Notes: generated by a model not told the origin, from the sequence alone. Shown: positions 13,401 through 25,708, counted from the first letter of the stretch. The stretch: 64,000 bases of DNA from Paragorgia papillata (GCA_035771165.1 JAWNZC010000177.1:1-64000); one strand, 5' to 3'. Program-made: numbers and translations.

Positions 13401-16400
13401 GCGAGGGCGGGCTACCCGAATTTGCAGGTTTGGGGACGTCCACACCCAAAAACTGTGGGCGTGGCAGCCCAAATAAGGTCATAAAATCGATTAACGCCTC
13501 AGGCGTCGAGACTTATATATTTGGAAAGCCCGCGAGGCGGGCTACCCCGAATTTGCAGGTTTGGGACGTCCACACCCAAAAATGTGGGCGTGGCAGCCCA
13601 AATAAGGTCATAAAATCGATTAACGCCTCAGGCGTCGAGACTTATATATTTGGAAAGCCCGCGAGGCGGCTACCCGAATTTGCAGGTTTGGGGACGTCAC
13701 ACCCAAAAAACTGTGGGCGTGGCAGCCCAAATAAGGTCATATAATCGATTAACGCCTCAGGCGTCGAGACTTATATATTTGGAAAGCCCGCGAGGGAGAG
13801 GCGGGCTACCCGAATGTAGCAGGTTTTGGGACGTCACACACCCAAAACTGTGGGCGTGGCAGCGCCAACTAAGGTCATAAAATCGAATTAACGCCTCAGG
13901 CGTCGAGACTTATATATTTGGAAAGCGCCGCGAGGCGGGCTAACCCGAATTTGCAGGGTTTGGGGACTTCACACCCAAAACCTGTGGGCGTGGCAGCCCA
14001 AATAAGGTCATAAAATCGATTAAACGCCTCAGGCTTCGAGACTTATATATTTGGAAAGCCGCGCGAGGCGGGCTACCCGGAATTTTGCATGGTTTGGGGA
14101 CGTCACACGCAAAACTGTGGGCGTGGCTGCCCAAAGAAGGTCATAAAAATCGATTAACGCCTCAAGGCCGTCGAGACTTATATATTTCGGGAAAGCCCGC
14201 GAGGCGGGCTACCCGAATTTTTGCAGGTTTGGGGACGTCACACCCAAAAAACGTGGGCGTGGCAGCCCAAATAAGGTCATAAAAACGAATTAAATGCCTC
14301 AGGCGTCGAGACTTATATATTTGGAAAGCCCGCGAGGCGGGCTACCCACCCGAAGTTGCAGGTTTGGGGGACGTCACAGCCCAAAACTGTGGGCGTGGCA
14401 GCCCAACTAAGGTCATAAAAATCGATTAACGCATCAGGCGTCGAGACTTATTATATTTGGAAAGCCCGCTCGAGGCGGGCTACCCGAAATTGGCGAGGTT
14501 TGGGGACGTCCCAACACCCAAAATCAACTGTGGGCGTGGCAGCCCAAATAAGGTCATAAAATCGAATTAACGCCTCAGGCGTCGAGACTTATAATATTTG
14601 GAAAGCCCGCAGAGGCGGGCTACCCGCATTTGCAGGTTTGGGGACGTCTCACCCCAAAACTGTTGGGCGTGGCAGCCCAAATAAGGTCATAAAATCGATT
14701 AACGCCTCAAGGCGTCGAGAACTTATATATTTTGAAAGCCCCGCGAGGCGGGCTACCCGAATTTTGCAAGGTTTGGGACGTCACTCCCACAAACGGAAAC
14801 TGTGGGCGTGGCAGCCCAAAAATGGTCATAAAAATCGATTAACGCCTCAGGCCGTCGAGACTTATTATAATTGGAGAAAGCCCGCGAGGCGGGCTACCCC
14901 GAATTTGCAGGTATTGGGGAACGTCACACCAAAACCTGTGGGCGTGGCAACCCAAATAAGGTCATAAAAATCGATTAATCGCCTCAGGCGTCGAGACTTA
15001 AGATATTTGGAAAGCCCGCGAGGCGGGCTACCCACGAATTTTGCAGGTTTTGGGGACGTCACACCCCAAAACTGTGAGCGTGGCAGCCCAAATAAGGTCA
15101 TAAAAATCGATTAACGCCTCAGGCGTCGAGACTTATATATTTGGAAAGCCCCGCGAGGCGGGCTACCCGAATTTGCAGGTTTGGGGACGTCTACACCCAA
15201 AACTGTGGGCGTGGCAGCCCAAATAGGTCAGGTCATAAAAATCGATTAACGCCTCAGGCGTCGAGACTTATATATTTGGAAAGCCCGCGAGGCGGGCTAC
15301 CCCGAATTTGCAGGTTTGGGGACGTCACACCCAAAACTGGTGGGCGTGGCAGCCCATATAAGGTCATAAAATCGATTAACGCCTCATCGTCGAGACTTAA
15401 TATATGTGGAAAGCCCGCGAGGCGGGCTAACCCGAATTTGCAGTTTGGGGACGTCACACCCAAAACTGTGGGACGTGGCAGCCCAAATAAGGTCATAAAA
15501 ATCGATTAACGCCTGCAGGCGTCGAGACTTATATATTTGGAAAGCCCGCGAGGGCGGGCTACCCGAATTTGCAGGTTTGGGGACGTCACAGCCCCTATAC
15601 TGTGGGCGAGGCAGCCCAAATTAAGGTCATAAAATCGATTAACGCCTCAGGCTTCGAGACTTATATAGTTTGGAAAGCCCGCGAGGCGGGCACACCCCGA
15701 ATTTGCAGGTTTGGGGACGTCCACACCCCAAAACTGGGGCGTGGCAGCCCACATAAGGTCATAAAATCGATTAACGCCTCAGGCGTCGAGACTTATATAT
15801 TTTGGAAAGCCCTGCGAGGCGGGCTACCCCGAATTTGCCAGGGTTTTGGTGACCGTCACACCCCAAACTGTGGGCGTGGCAGCCCAAATAAGGTCATAAA
15901 ATCCGATTAACGCCTCAGGCGTCGAGACATTAGTATAGTTGGAAAGCCCCGCGAGGGGCGGGCTACCCGAATTTTGCAGGTTTGGGGACGTCACACCCAA
16001 CACTGTGGGGCGTGGCAGCCCAAATAAGGTCATAAAATCGATTAACCGCCTCAGGCGTCGAGACTTATATTATTTGGAAAGCCCCGCGAGGCGGGCTACC
16101 CCGAATTTGCAGGTTTGGGGACCGTCACACACCCAAAACTGTGGGCGTTGCAGCCCAAATAAGGTCATAAAATAACGATTAACGCCTCAAGGAGTCGAGA
16201 CTTATATATTTGGAAAGCCCCGCGAGGCGGGCTAACCCGAATTTGCAGGTTTGGGGACGTCACACACCCAAAACTGTGGGCGTGGCAGCCCAAATAAGGT
16301 CATAAAATCGATTAACGCCTCAGGCGTCGTAACTTATATATTTGGCGAAAGCCCGCGAGCGTCCAGCTACCCAATTTGCAGGTTTCGGGAACGTCACAAC

Positions 16401-19400
16401 CCAAAACTGTGGGCGTGGCAGCCCAAATAAAGGTCATAAAATCGAATAAACGCCTCAGGCGTCGAGACTTATATATGTGGGAAAGCCCGCGAGGCGGGCT
16501 ACCCGAATTTGCCAGGTTTTGGGGACGTCCACACCCAAATCTGTGGGCGTGGCAGCCCAAATAAGGTCCATAAAATCGATTAACGCCCCCCTTTTCCAAG
16601 GCGTCGAGACTTATAGATTTGGAAAGCCCGCGAGGCGGGCTTATACCCGAAGTGCAGGTTTGGGGACGTCACACCCCAAAACTTTGGGCGTGGCAGCCCA
16701 AATAAGGTTCTAAAATCGATTAACGCCTCAGGCGTCGATACTTATATATTTTATGGAAAGCCCGCGAGGCGTGGCTTACGCCGAATTTTGCCAGGTTTGG
16801 GGACGCCACACGGACCCCAAAACCGGTGGGCGTGGCAACCAAATAAGGTCAATAAAAAATCGATTAACGCCGCAGGCGTCGAGACTTATAATATTTGGAA
16901 AGCCCGCGAGGGCGGCTAACCCGACTTTGCAGGTTGGGGACGTCACACCCAAAACTGTGGGCGTGGCAGCCCAAATAAGGTCATAAAATCGATTAACCGC
17001 CTCAGGCGTCGAGACTTAATATATTTGGAAAGCCCGCGAGGCGGGCTACCCGAATTTGCAGGTTTGGGGAACGTCACACCACACCAAAACAGTGGGCGTG
17101 GCAGCCCAGAATAAGGTCATAAAATCGAGTAAACGCCTCAGGCGTCCGAGACCTTCTATATTTGGTAAGCCCCGCGAGGCGGGCTACCCGATTTAGCAGG
17201 TTTGGGGACGTCACAACGACCCAAACTGTGGGCGTGGCAGCCCAAATAAGGTCCATAAAAACGATTAACGCCTTAGCTTCGAGACGTTATATATATTGAA
17301 AGCCCGCGAGGCGGGCTACCCGAATTTGCAGGTTTCGGGACGTCACACACCCAAAACTGTGGGCGTGGCAGCCCAAATAAGGTTTTTTCCCCATTAAAAT
17401 CCGATTAACGCCTGCAGGCGTTCGAGACTTATATATTTGGAAAGCCACGCGAGGCGGGCTACCCGGAATTGCAGGTTTGGGGACGTCACAACCCAAAACT
17501 GGGGGCGTGGCATTCCCAAATAAGGTCTTAAAATCGATTGAACGCCTCAGGCGTCGAGACTTATATATATTTGGAAAGCCCGCGAGGCGGGCTACCCGAA
17601 TTTGCCAGGTTTGGGGACGCCCACAGAAACCCAAAACGGTGGGCGTGGCAGCCCAAATAAGGTCCCCCACCCAAAAATAAAAAAAATCGATAAAACGCCT
17701 CAGCCGTTCGAACTACAAATTATATAATTTGGAAAGCCCGCGAGGCGGGCTACCCGAATTTTTTTTTTGCAGGTTTGGGGACTCCACACCCAAAACTGTG
17801 GGCGTGGCGAGCCCAAATAAAGGCCATAAAATCGATTAACCGCCTCAGGCGTCGAGACTTATATATTTGGAAAGCCCGCGAGGCGGGCTACCCGAATTTG
17901 CAGGTTTGGGGACGTCACAACCCAAAGACTGTGGGCGTGGCAGCCCAAATAAGGTCCATAAAATCGATTAAACGCCTCAGGCGACGAGACGTTAATATAT
18001 TTGGAAAGCCCGCGAGGCGGGCTACCCCGATGTTGCGGTTTGGGGACGTCACACCAAAAACTGTGGGGGCGTGGCAGCCCAAATAAGGTCATAAAATCGA
18101 TTAACCCTCAGGCGCCGAGATCTTATATATTTTGGAAGCCCCGCGAGGCGGGCAACCCGAATTTGCAGGTTTGGGACGTCACAAAACACCAAAACTGTGG
18201 GCGTGGCAGCCCAAATAAGGTCATAAAATCGTTTTAACTCCTCAGGCGTCGAGACTTATATATTTTGGAAAGCCCGCGAGGCGGGCTAACCCGAATTTGC
18301 AGGTTTGGGACGTCACACCCAAAACTGTGGGCGTGGGCACCTCAAATAAGGGTCATAAAATCGATTAACGCCTCAGGCGTCGAGACTTATATATTTGGAA
18401 AGTCCCGCCGAGGCGGGCTAACCCAATTTTGCAGGTTTGGGACGTCACACCCAAAACTGTGGGCGTGGCAGCCCAAATAAGGTCCATAAAATCGATTAAA
18501 CCGCCTCAGGCGTCGAGACTTATATATTTGGAAAGCCCGCGAGGCGGGCTACCCGAATTTGCAGGTTTGGGGAAACGTTCACACCCAAAAACTGTGGGCG
18601 TGGCCACCCAAATAAGGTCAATAAAATCGATTAACGCCTCCAGGCGTCGAGACTTTATATTTGGAAAGCCCGCGAGGCGGGCTACCCGAATTTTGCATTT
18701 TGGGGACGTCACAACCCAAAACGGTGGGCGTGGCAGCCCCAAATAAGGTCAATAAAATCGATTAACGCCTCAGGCGTCGAAGACGTATATATTTGGAAAG
18801 CCCGCGAGGCGGGCTACCCGAATTTGCAGGTTTGGGGACGTCACAACACCCAAAACTGGTGGGCGTGGCAGCCCAAATAAGTCCATAAAATCGATTAACG
18901 CCTCAGGCGTCGAGACTTATAATATTTGGAAAGCCCGCGAAGCGGGCTACCCGAAGTTGCAGGACTTGGGGACCGTCACACACCCAAAACTGTGGGCCGT
19001 GGCAGCCCAAATAAGGTCAATCAAATCTAGTTATACTGCCTCAGGCGTCGAGCCTTATAGACATATTTGGAAAGCCCGCGAGAGCTGGCTACCCGATTTT
19101 GCAGGTTTGGGGACGTCACAGCACCCCAAAACTGTGGGCGTGGGGCAGCCCAAAAATAAGGTCATAAAATCGATTAACGCCTTAGGCGTCGAGACTTATA
19201 TATTTGGAAAGCCCCGAGCGAGGCGGGCTACCCGAATTTGCAGGTTTCGGGCACGTCACACAACCCAAAAACTGTGGGCGTGAGCAAGACCAAATAAGGT
19301 TCATCATAAAATCGATTAACGCCTCAGGGCGTCGAGACTTTATATATTTGGAAAGGCCCCGCGAGGCGGGCTATACACCCGAATTTGCAGGATTTCGTGG

Positions 19401-20125
19401 GGCACGTGACACATCACCCAAAACTGTGGGCGTGCGCAGCCCAAATAAGGTCATAAAATCGATTAACGCCTCAGGCGTCGAGACCATATAATATTTGGAA
19501 AGCCCTGCGAGGCGGGCTACCCGAATTTGCAGGTTTGGGCACGTGACGTCACATCCCCAAAACCGTGGGCGTGGCAGCCCAAATAAGGGTACATAAAATC
19601 GATTAACGCCTCCAGGCGTCGAGACTTTATATATTTTGGAAAGCCCGCGAGGGCGGCTACCCGAAAATTTTTCTTGCAGGTTTGGGACGTCACAACCCAA
19701 CCCAAAACTGTGGCGTTCGACATGGCAGCCCAAATAAGGTCATAAAATCGATTAAACGACCTCAGGCGTCGAGACTTATATATTATGGAAAGCCCGCGAG
19801 GCGGGATACCCGAATTGCAGGTTTGGGGACTCACACCCAAAACTTGTGGCGTAGCAGCCCAAATAAGGTCATAAAATCGATTAACGCCTCAGCGCCGTCG
19901 AGACTTATATATTTGGAACAGCCCCGCGAGGCGGGCTACCCGAATTTCAGGTTTGGGACTCACACCAAACTGTGGGCCGTGGAGCCCTAAATAAGGTCAT
20001 AAAATCGATTAACGCCTAGGCGTCGAGACTTAATATATTTGGAAACCCGCGAGGCGGGCTACTCCGAATTTGCAGGTTTTGGGGACGTCACACCCAAAAC
20101 TGTGGGCGTGGCAGCCAAAGAAGGT
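13401..20125. repeat. 128-bp satellite array, zone III (indel-rich edge)
   Basis: About 52 recognisable monomers of the zone II subfamily carrying many single-base insertions, small duplications and homopolymer runs. Examples are the T run at 17761-17768, the CCCCC/TTTT insertion near 16587-16598 and inserted C and A runs near 17665-17690. Insertions outnumber substitutions. The array ends abruptly inside a monomer at 20125, after GCAGCCAAAGAAGGT. This is either real decay at the array edge or residual long-read error that could not be polished in a repeat. Confidence 0.92.
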
Positions 20126-22245
20126 GGATATCCTTGTGTTTCTTTATACTCATAGAAGGTATGGCGTGTCACGGCGATCATATCAATTGCGTTATAATAT
20201 AACTTGCAACCTCGCTCAATAACAATTACATAAGCGTATTTCCTTTATTTCAGTTTTACAAGCATATTTCAAGCGATTTATAGATATGTATAGAGTACAG
20301 AATTTTAGATTAATTTTAAGTTATACTCAATCAGCCGTCATTGCTTATGCTGTCCACTCCGCTCAACCGTATTCCTGATGGCGGGAAGTACAATTTGGGC
20401 TGCCTGTGGTGCCGTCTATAAGTGACTCGTCTTAAGTTATACGCTTTTGGGCCCGTCTTGGATACGCGTCCAGTAATCTAACCGCGTCTCTTATGTGACA
20501 TTATGAATTAGATGATTTCATTTTATCCTAGGGTGTTTATTGACGTAGTCCTGCCGAATCATTTTTACATTAAGCGATTTGCCGTCTCGGAAAAATACTT
20601 TAATATATCACAGTATAATGTACTCAAAACTTACAATAAAAAGCGTGGCATGACCGTAGCCCAATTTTTAATAACATGGGGAATTAACCTAACTCAAAAC
20701 CGGAAGTTCCAAAAGGGAAACCCAAATATTAAGCCCGAAGCGAGAGATTTATAATAGTCCCACAACTTTTGTTTAAGCTTCTAAAATTTTAAAATTCCTT
20801 GTGGGCCTTCGACACTTAATTGAGCTATAGGGACAAATTTAAAGTTTAGCAACATGTGCGGACGCTCCTCGTTCCTGTCCGGAAAGCAGCCTCCCCCATT
20901 GGAGCCTTGAAGCCAGAGAGCCCTTAATTCTTTTACAAGATCAGGAGATTTCGGTATCATGGGTCATTTATGATTCCTCACCAGCTCAGAACACGACATG
21001 TGGAAACGTGAGAAGTGCTCGCATGAAGCAGTTATTCCATGAGAGCCATGAAACACCATCCACTCGTTGCAAACTCTCCCTCGTCTAATCTATAATTACC
21101 CGCCCCGCGCTATAAAAGACCATGTGTTGTGCGCCAAAATTTTAAAGCCAAGTACTTCATGTAAATCAAATGTTATGGCAGCATGGAGGAGATTATTTGC
21201 AAGTGGGATTACTCGTCATGGATTTCATTTCACGAATATAAAGTTTTTACACAAACTTATAAGTATTCTAAAGTGTGAATCGTTTGTCCATTTTTAAAGG
21301 TGATGTTCTCTAAAAGACGTTGTTGAATGATAAGATAAGATTTTTTGTAGAATCTCTTAATAGTCCTTCGTACAATTTCAATGGCCTTTATATGGCCACA
21401 CATTGTTATACATGTATAATTTCAGCAGAAGTCTGGTCCGAGCTTGTATAAAACGAGAAAGGCTGAGCATTGCTGAACAAGAAATGAAATGTTTCTTCTA
21501 AGAAAACAAAACATAAGCTTCAGATCAAGCAACGATGTGCAAAGAAGCTCTAGTCGTAGGTCCAGTGAAGTCCACGAGCTAAATTAACATGATTGTACAA
21601 ATAGTCAAGATGTCAGTGACAGGCTATTGTGGGAGTATGAAACTGGCAAGTCTGTATGTTTATAATGGTGTATTATAAGTACTTTATGAGACTTGCTCGG
21701 ATTTTAAGTTCCCAGTGGGGGTCATACCTACGCATACCACTCTTTACACTTCCCAGCATCATAAGGACCTCTGACTATTTTATCTATCTGTATCAGCAAA
21801 CTTTGTGGACATACTGTCTTATATGGTGAGGTCTAATGAATGAACTAAAATATTGTTAATATTAGGCTAATGGAGCTAAAAGTTCGAAGAAGTTTATGAA
21901 ATATTTACTATAATTCCAATTAAAAACTGCTTCCAATTTGAAGTGAATGTATTTGACAAATGCAACAAAAACTATTTGGCTCAAATTAAAACTTTATTCT
22001 AGTTCATTCACTAGCATAGCCAATTAATTTTTAGGTACATTCTAATTTTTACACCTAGGAAAATATTGTATCGCCCCAAATTTTGCTCCATGGCATAAAA
22101 TACACCAAAAGCAATTTTAACCGGTAAACAATATAATGAATGACAATGTTATTGAAAGTAAGAAAATCAAGTGAACGTGAAATGTACAACATATTGGAGC
22201 ACCCCCTACTTACATTTAAAAGAAAAACATGGCAACTTTAATGAA
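20126..22245. other. AT-rich unique DNA, no convincing gene
   Basis: This is non-satellite sequence directly beyond the 128-bp array. Two short + ORFs occur, 80 aa at 20512-20754 and 76 aa at 21067-21297. Neither shows a recognisable motif, a compositional change from its surroundings or a supporting signal, and ORFs of this size are expected by chance. I saw no tRNA, rRNA or obvious transposon ends. Confidence 0.6.
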
Positions 22246-22500
22246 TCAAAAAGAACACCTGCCAGTGAAAAAAGTCCAGAAATGAGTTGAGCGTTCTTTC
22301 GTGCCCAGGGCCTTTATAAAATTGTAAGTGGCAAGCAACCATGAAAATGCCGAATCCAACAGCCAATGCCATTGAAACTTTTTCCACCTACCAATTTCTA
22401 ATAAACTTCCTCGAAACATTTTTAATGCATACCACCAACAGGACTGGAATAGGACTGCCATTAAATCGAACTTCTCCACAGGGCCTGCATTACTCAACAT
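22246..22500 (-). other. Unrecognised 84-codon ORF
   Basis: This ATG-initiated - strand ORF is tryptophan-rich and contains clusters such as SCWWYALKMF and GRWKKFQWHWLLD. The last two thirds are hydrophobic enough to suggest one membrane segment, but I recognise no family. It could be a chance ORF, or an exon or fragment of a decayed mobile element. A GTAAGT motif lies just past the stop on the - strand, which could serve as a splice donor, but there is no other support for a gene. Confidence 0.15.
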
Positions 22501-23388
22501 GATTTTGCATACTAAACTGAATTGCTAATTTATTACACCGGACCTGTCAGTATTTTATGGGTGCTGTGACTAACCAATGCCAGGGCTTTTTCCACCCTCA
22601 CAAAATTCTAAAAAACACCCTAGAAATGAAGTTGGACAACAGCTAACCTAAGGCAAAATTAGTTTTGGCTGCTTCTGCCATGGTTTGCAAGTAATAATGT
22701 AGCTTGTGCAAGCATTTGAGTATTAATACAAAATTCATTTAATAGCGATAATTGACATGCAATTCCTGTAGAAAACATTCTCTAAGCTGACTGAAAGGCA
22801 GAGCTTATAACTTCGTTACAAGTGAGCTAGACTATAGATAACTATTACATTTTTAAATGCACTGTAACTATTTACAGTCTTTCTGAAAAAGTAACTGCGC
22901 CAATATACTTTCATGAAACAATAACTAAAGCAGTTACTTTTTGATAAAGAACTTACACTAGTTACAATAGTGTTAAAAATGTGGAAATTATGTTAATTAA
23001 TTCAGATTAGGAGTTATACATTTTAAAAAATGTTTTTAGATATAATAAAAGGATTACAATAGAACATCATAGATTGACTATTCTCCGCTTATGAATTGGA
23101 CAACTATATTGTAGCATTGGCTAAGTTTAAAAATAATTTTTATGGTACTGCCATATTTAAAAAAAACACATAATTGTCTTGGATACCGTAACAACCGGAG
23201 TCAAAGAATCTAACTTTTGTAACTAGTCGACAATGCTAATTTTTTGAATAGACTGTTGCTGGAACTATTAACTATTCTTTTTCATTTATCCTTTTAATGA
23301 CGATGCTACTTTTCCTAACGAATGTAAACTTAACTGTAACTATTACAAAATTATGAACTTTACACACGGGTGAAAGGACAATTGATTT
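22501..23388. other. AT-rich DNA with repeated GTAACT motifs, possible TE relic
   Basis: No gene is seen. The words GTAACT, AGTTAC and TAACTATT recur between about 22860 and 23345. The motif ACTGTAACTATT appears near both ends (22861 and about 23332) in the same orientation. Some decayed DNA transposons have similar sub-terminal GTAACT-rich sequence, so a relic is possible but unproven. Confidence 0.3.
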
Positions 23389-23457
23389 GCCCCCGTGGCT
23401 GCCCCCGCGCTGTGAGGGCAAGGGGGGGCAGCTGCCCTGTGGCTCTGGGCACCCCTG
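23389..23457 (-). mobile_element. Possible hAT-like transposon end (fragment)
   Basis: A GC-rich patch in AT-rich DNA. Read on the - strand from 23457 it starts CAGGGGTGCCCAGAGCC and continues through GGGCAGCTGCCC. A CAGGGGTG start is typical of hAT-superfamily termini. I did not find a matching opposite terminus or a clear 8-bp target duplication, so it may be a lone end or a coincidence. Confidence 0.25.
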
Positions 23458-24037
23458 ACTATAGAATAAACCAGTGATCTCCGATGAGATAACATTGCTA
23501 CAAGTTTACGAGTCTCCTCAGTTTTTGCATCTTTGGTTGGGCAAAATGCAACAGTGACGCCCGTGATGGATCACTTTCGATTTGGTGTGAACCTGCGAGG
23601 TTTTGACCAAAATTTACCCCCCTAGCTTGGGTTTAAAAATGATCCTGAATGATCCCTTTTTTAAAATGAGACCTTTTATACACGATTTGCCATGAAGTAT
23701 TAACCCGAGCTCTGACCTGAATCTCCGTTTGTGTAATTTCCCGTTGCAACAGTGGGCATATCGACTAAGAAGAAAATGGCTTTTATTTGTCCATATATAT
23801 AAGCGAAACCAACGAAAATCTTAGGCTCTAACAACTCCGAATGTAAGGGTATAAGCATTTTATTTAATAGGTGAGAGTCGTTTTCATATGTTCCTTCATA
23901 GGTATATAAAGCCGATACAACCTTAAAGCAAGGGGGAGGGATTTGGAGATCTCTCCAGGGAAAACTGGGGTTTAATGAATAGAAATTGAATATGGTACTA
24001 CATACATCTAATTAAAAATTCACAGTATATGATGTAC
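23458..24037. other. Unique DNA, nothing recognised
   Basis: Moderately AT-rich sequence. No ORF of note, no RNA gene and no repeat recognised on either strand. Confidence 0.5.
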
Positions 24038-24098
24038 ATATATACCGGGTATTGATATGCTTATATATACCAAACTTTGTACACTTACCGGTATATAT
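24038..24098. repeat. Inverted repeat with ATATATACCGG arms
   Basis: ATATATACCGG at 24038-24048 is matched by its reverse complement at 24088-24098, with a 39-nt AT-rich spacer. A further CCGGTATA lies near 24188. It may be a degenerate small foldback element. Confidence 0.45.
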
Positions 24099-24114
24099 TT
24101 GATTATCCACCTGG

Positions 24115-24130
24115 TATATATATATATATA
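24115..24130. repeat. (TA)8 microsatellite
   Basis: An uninterrupted run of eight TA dinucleotides, followed by AGTTATATAA. Confidence 0.85.
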
Positions 24131-25014
24131 AGTTATATAAAAATAATGCTAAAATATAGAAACAACCAAACGTATTTCTACAAAACGCCGGTATAAATCA
24201 TTCCTTAGCGGGTATAACATCGTTTTTGCACAAACCAAAATATATATATCGACAACAAAAATCATTTAATTTTTAACACTCAAACAATTTAACCTTAACA
24301 GAATGAAATTCTTCTTTATAACAAACGTGCAGTTCGAAAATGAAACACTGACCGCATGATGTGTTTCCTTCGCCTACTAATTTGATAAAGGACTGTCCTT
24401 CAGACTTAATTTTACACACTTTTTTGAACGTGTCCGAATTATGGTTGTCGCTAACTGCCTACTCCTCTTTCTACTTGCTAGAAATTTTTCCATCACTTTT
24501 CACATCTTTCACAAATTGACTCGTGGCAATCAAAAGCTTTCGAAATCTCTACTTTTACTCGATCACACTAGGTAGCCCTTTGGCCTTTGTAAATTTGAAG
24601 TGAGCGAGCATCCCCTGTGACCACGTTCTTTGCATAACAAACTGTATCTGGTATTCCTTTGGCTAATCCCCGCGTATCTGAGTTGTAGCTCGAAGCACAG
24701 TGGTTGTGAAATTTCCTTCAATCCCCGCTATTTTCACACAGTGCGACGCACAAACTGATTCCCAAATTTGTTAATGGCCTATCAGAATTCGAAGTAAACC
24801 AAACTATAAAAACATCAAAGATATATTACAAATTAGAAAAGAAAAAAAGTAATTCAAAAACTACAAATCTAATGAATTTTAAGATAGTAATATACAATTT
24901 AGCAATCTTTCTGCCAATAAATTTTTTGAAGTAAATATAAAACAGTATATACCTTCATCTGAACTATTGTACTTTCGCTTTGGAGTCAAGTAAAACGAGT
25001 CATTTTCCTAGGCT
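24131..25014. other. AT-rich unique DNA, nothing recognised
   Basis: No ORF of note, no RNA gene and no tandem repeat seen on either strand. Confidence 0.5.
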
Positions 25015-25316
25015 GACTTTGGACATTTTAACACGTATTTCTTGTACAGCTGCAAAAAGCATCTCTCCAACATGGACTCATTTCGATAATGTTCTATCAC
25101 TTTTCGTTTAATACTACCACGGTGCTTTCGTGTACTTGTCTGTGTGCACATATCTCCTTACTTTTCCAATTTCGTTCATTAGCCCACTCAGACCATGTAT
25201 TAACCGTCCAACAGGTGCTTGGTTTTAGTATTAATCGGTATCCTTGTCTCATTTCTCTTCTCCAACTCTGCAGTCTGCATCGGTGATAACAACAACTTCC
25301 CTCCTGATCGCGCCAT
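25015..25316 (-). pseudogene. Probable decayed fragment of a ZMYM/QRICH1/Crypton-like N-terminal domain
   Basis: On the - strand three short pieces in three frames line up as a decayed protein. From ATG 25316 the reading gives LSPMQTAELEKRNETR then IPINTKTK, ending at a stop at 25200-25202. After a frameshift, from about 25213, it reads TCWTVNTWSEWANERNWKSK. In the third frame, 25062 downward, it reads LFAAVQEIRVK. The order NTK, then W-x-V-N-x-W-x-x-W-x(3)-R-N, then F-x(3)-E-[IV]-R resembles, from memory, the N-terminal domain of ZMYM2-like, QRICH1-like and Crypton-derived proteins. In those families this region precedes a tyrosine-recombinase-like domain. The frameshifts and lack of downstream homology indicate a dead fragment. 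A chance match is possible; a protein profile search would decide. Confidence 0.33.
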
Positions 25317-25708
25317 TGTTCTAGTCTCTTGTCTGAGTCGTCTCTCTCAACCAAGCATTGGCCTCCAGTAACTTCATTTCCCTCAACACTTACTGTCTTA
25401 ATTAGTATGGTTCTTCAGCTTCTAATAAGCTAACTAAAATCGAAGTCTAGTTCCAAACTTTTACGAAAAATATTCTGCGTGATAAAAAACTTCTTCATCG
25501 CTTTCCTTTTCATTCTCCCAGTTAATTACTTCACCAAAATTCAGACTACGCTTAAAGTTGTGAAAATTTACTTAACCTCCTTTTCACAATACATCAGTTA
25601 TAGCTAATAACGGTTCCCTAGATAAATCTTTCTCTCAAATTTGATGATAGTCATATACATATTACGCCATTACTCCCATTATGATCAAAGCAAAAAACAA
25701 CCAAATGT
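25317..25708. other. AT-rich unique DNA, nothing recognised
   Basis: An 85-codon - strand frame (25097-25354) begins here but has no recognisable product in its first part. Otherwise no gene or repeat is seen. Confidence 0.5.

Noticed and set aside
1..20125. About sixty short ORFs giving peptides such as RRDLYIWKARQAGYPNLKVW
   Set aside because: They are translations of the 128-bp satellite, mostly with non-ATG starts, breaking or shifting frame at each monomer. No coding constraint is visible.
1..20125. CRISPR array
   Set aside because: The whole 128-bp period is repeated, including the would-be spacers. There are no unique spacers and no cas genes, and the context is eukaryotic.
1..20125. 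Internal RNA polymerase III B-box (GGCGTCGAGAC) suggesting a tRNA or SINE origin
   Set aside because: Only the TCGAnnC core matches. I found no A box at proper distance and no tRNA-like fold or poly-T terminator.
20512..21297. Two + strand ORFs of 80 and 76 codons as genes
   Set aside because: No recognisable motif, length within chance expectation, and no supporting signals.
25089..25286. 65-codon + strand ORF
   Set aside because: It overlaps the better-supported decayed - strand fragment and has no recognisable content.
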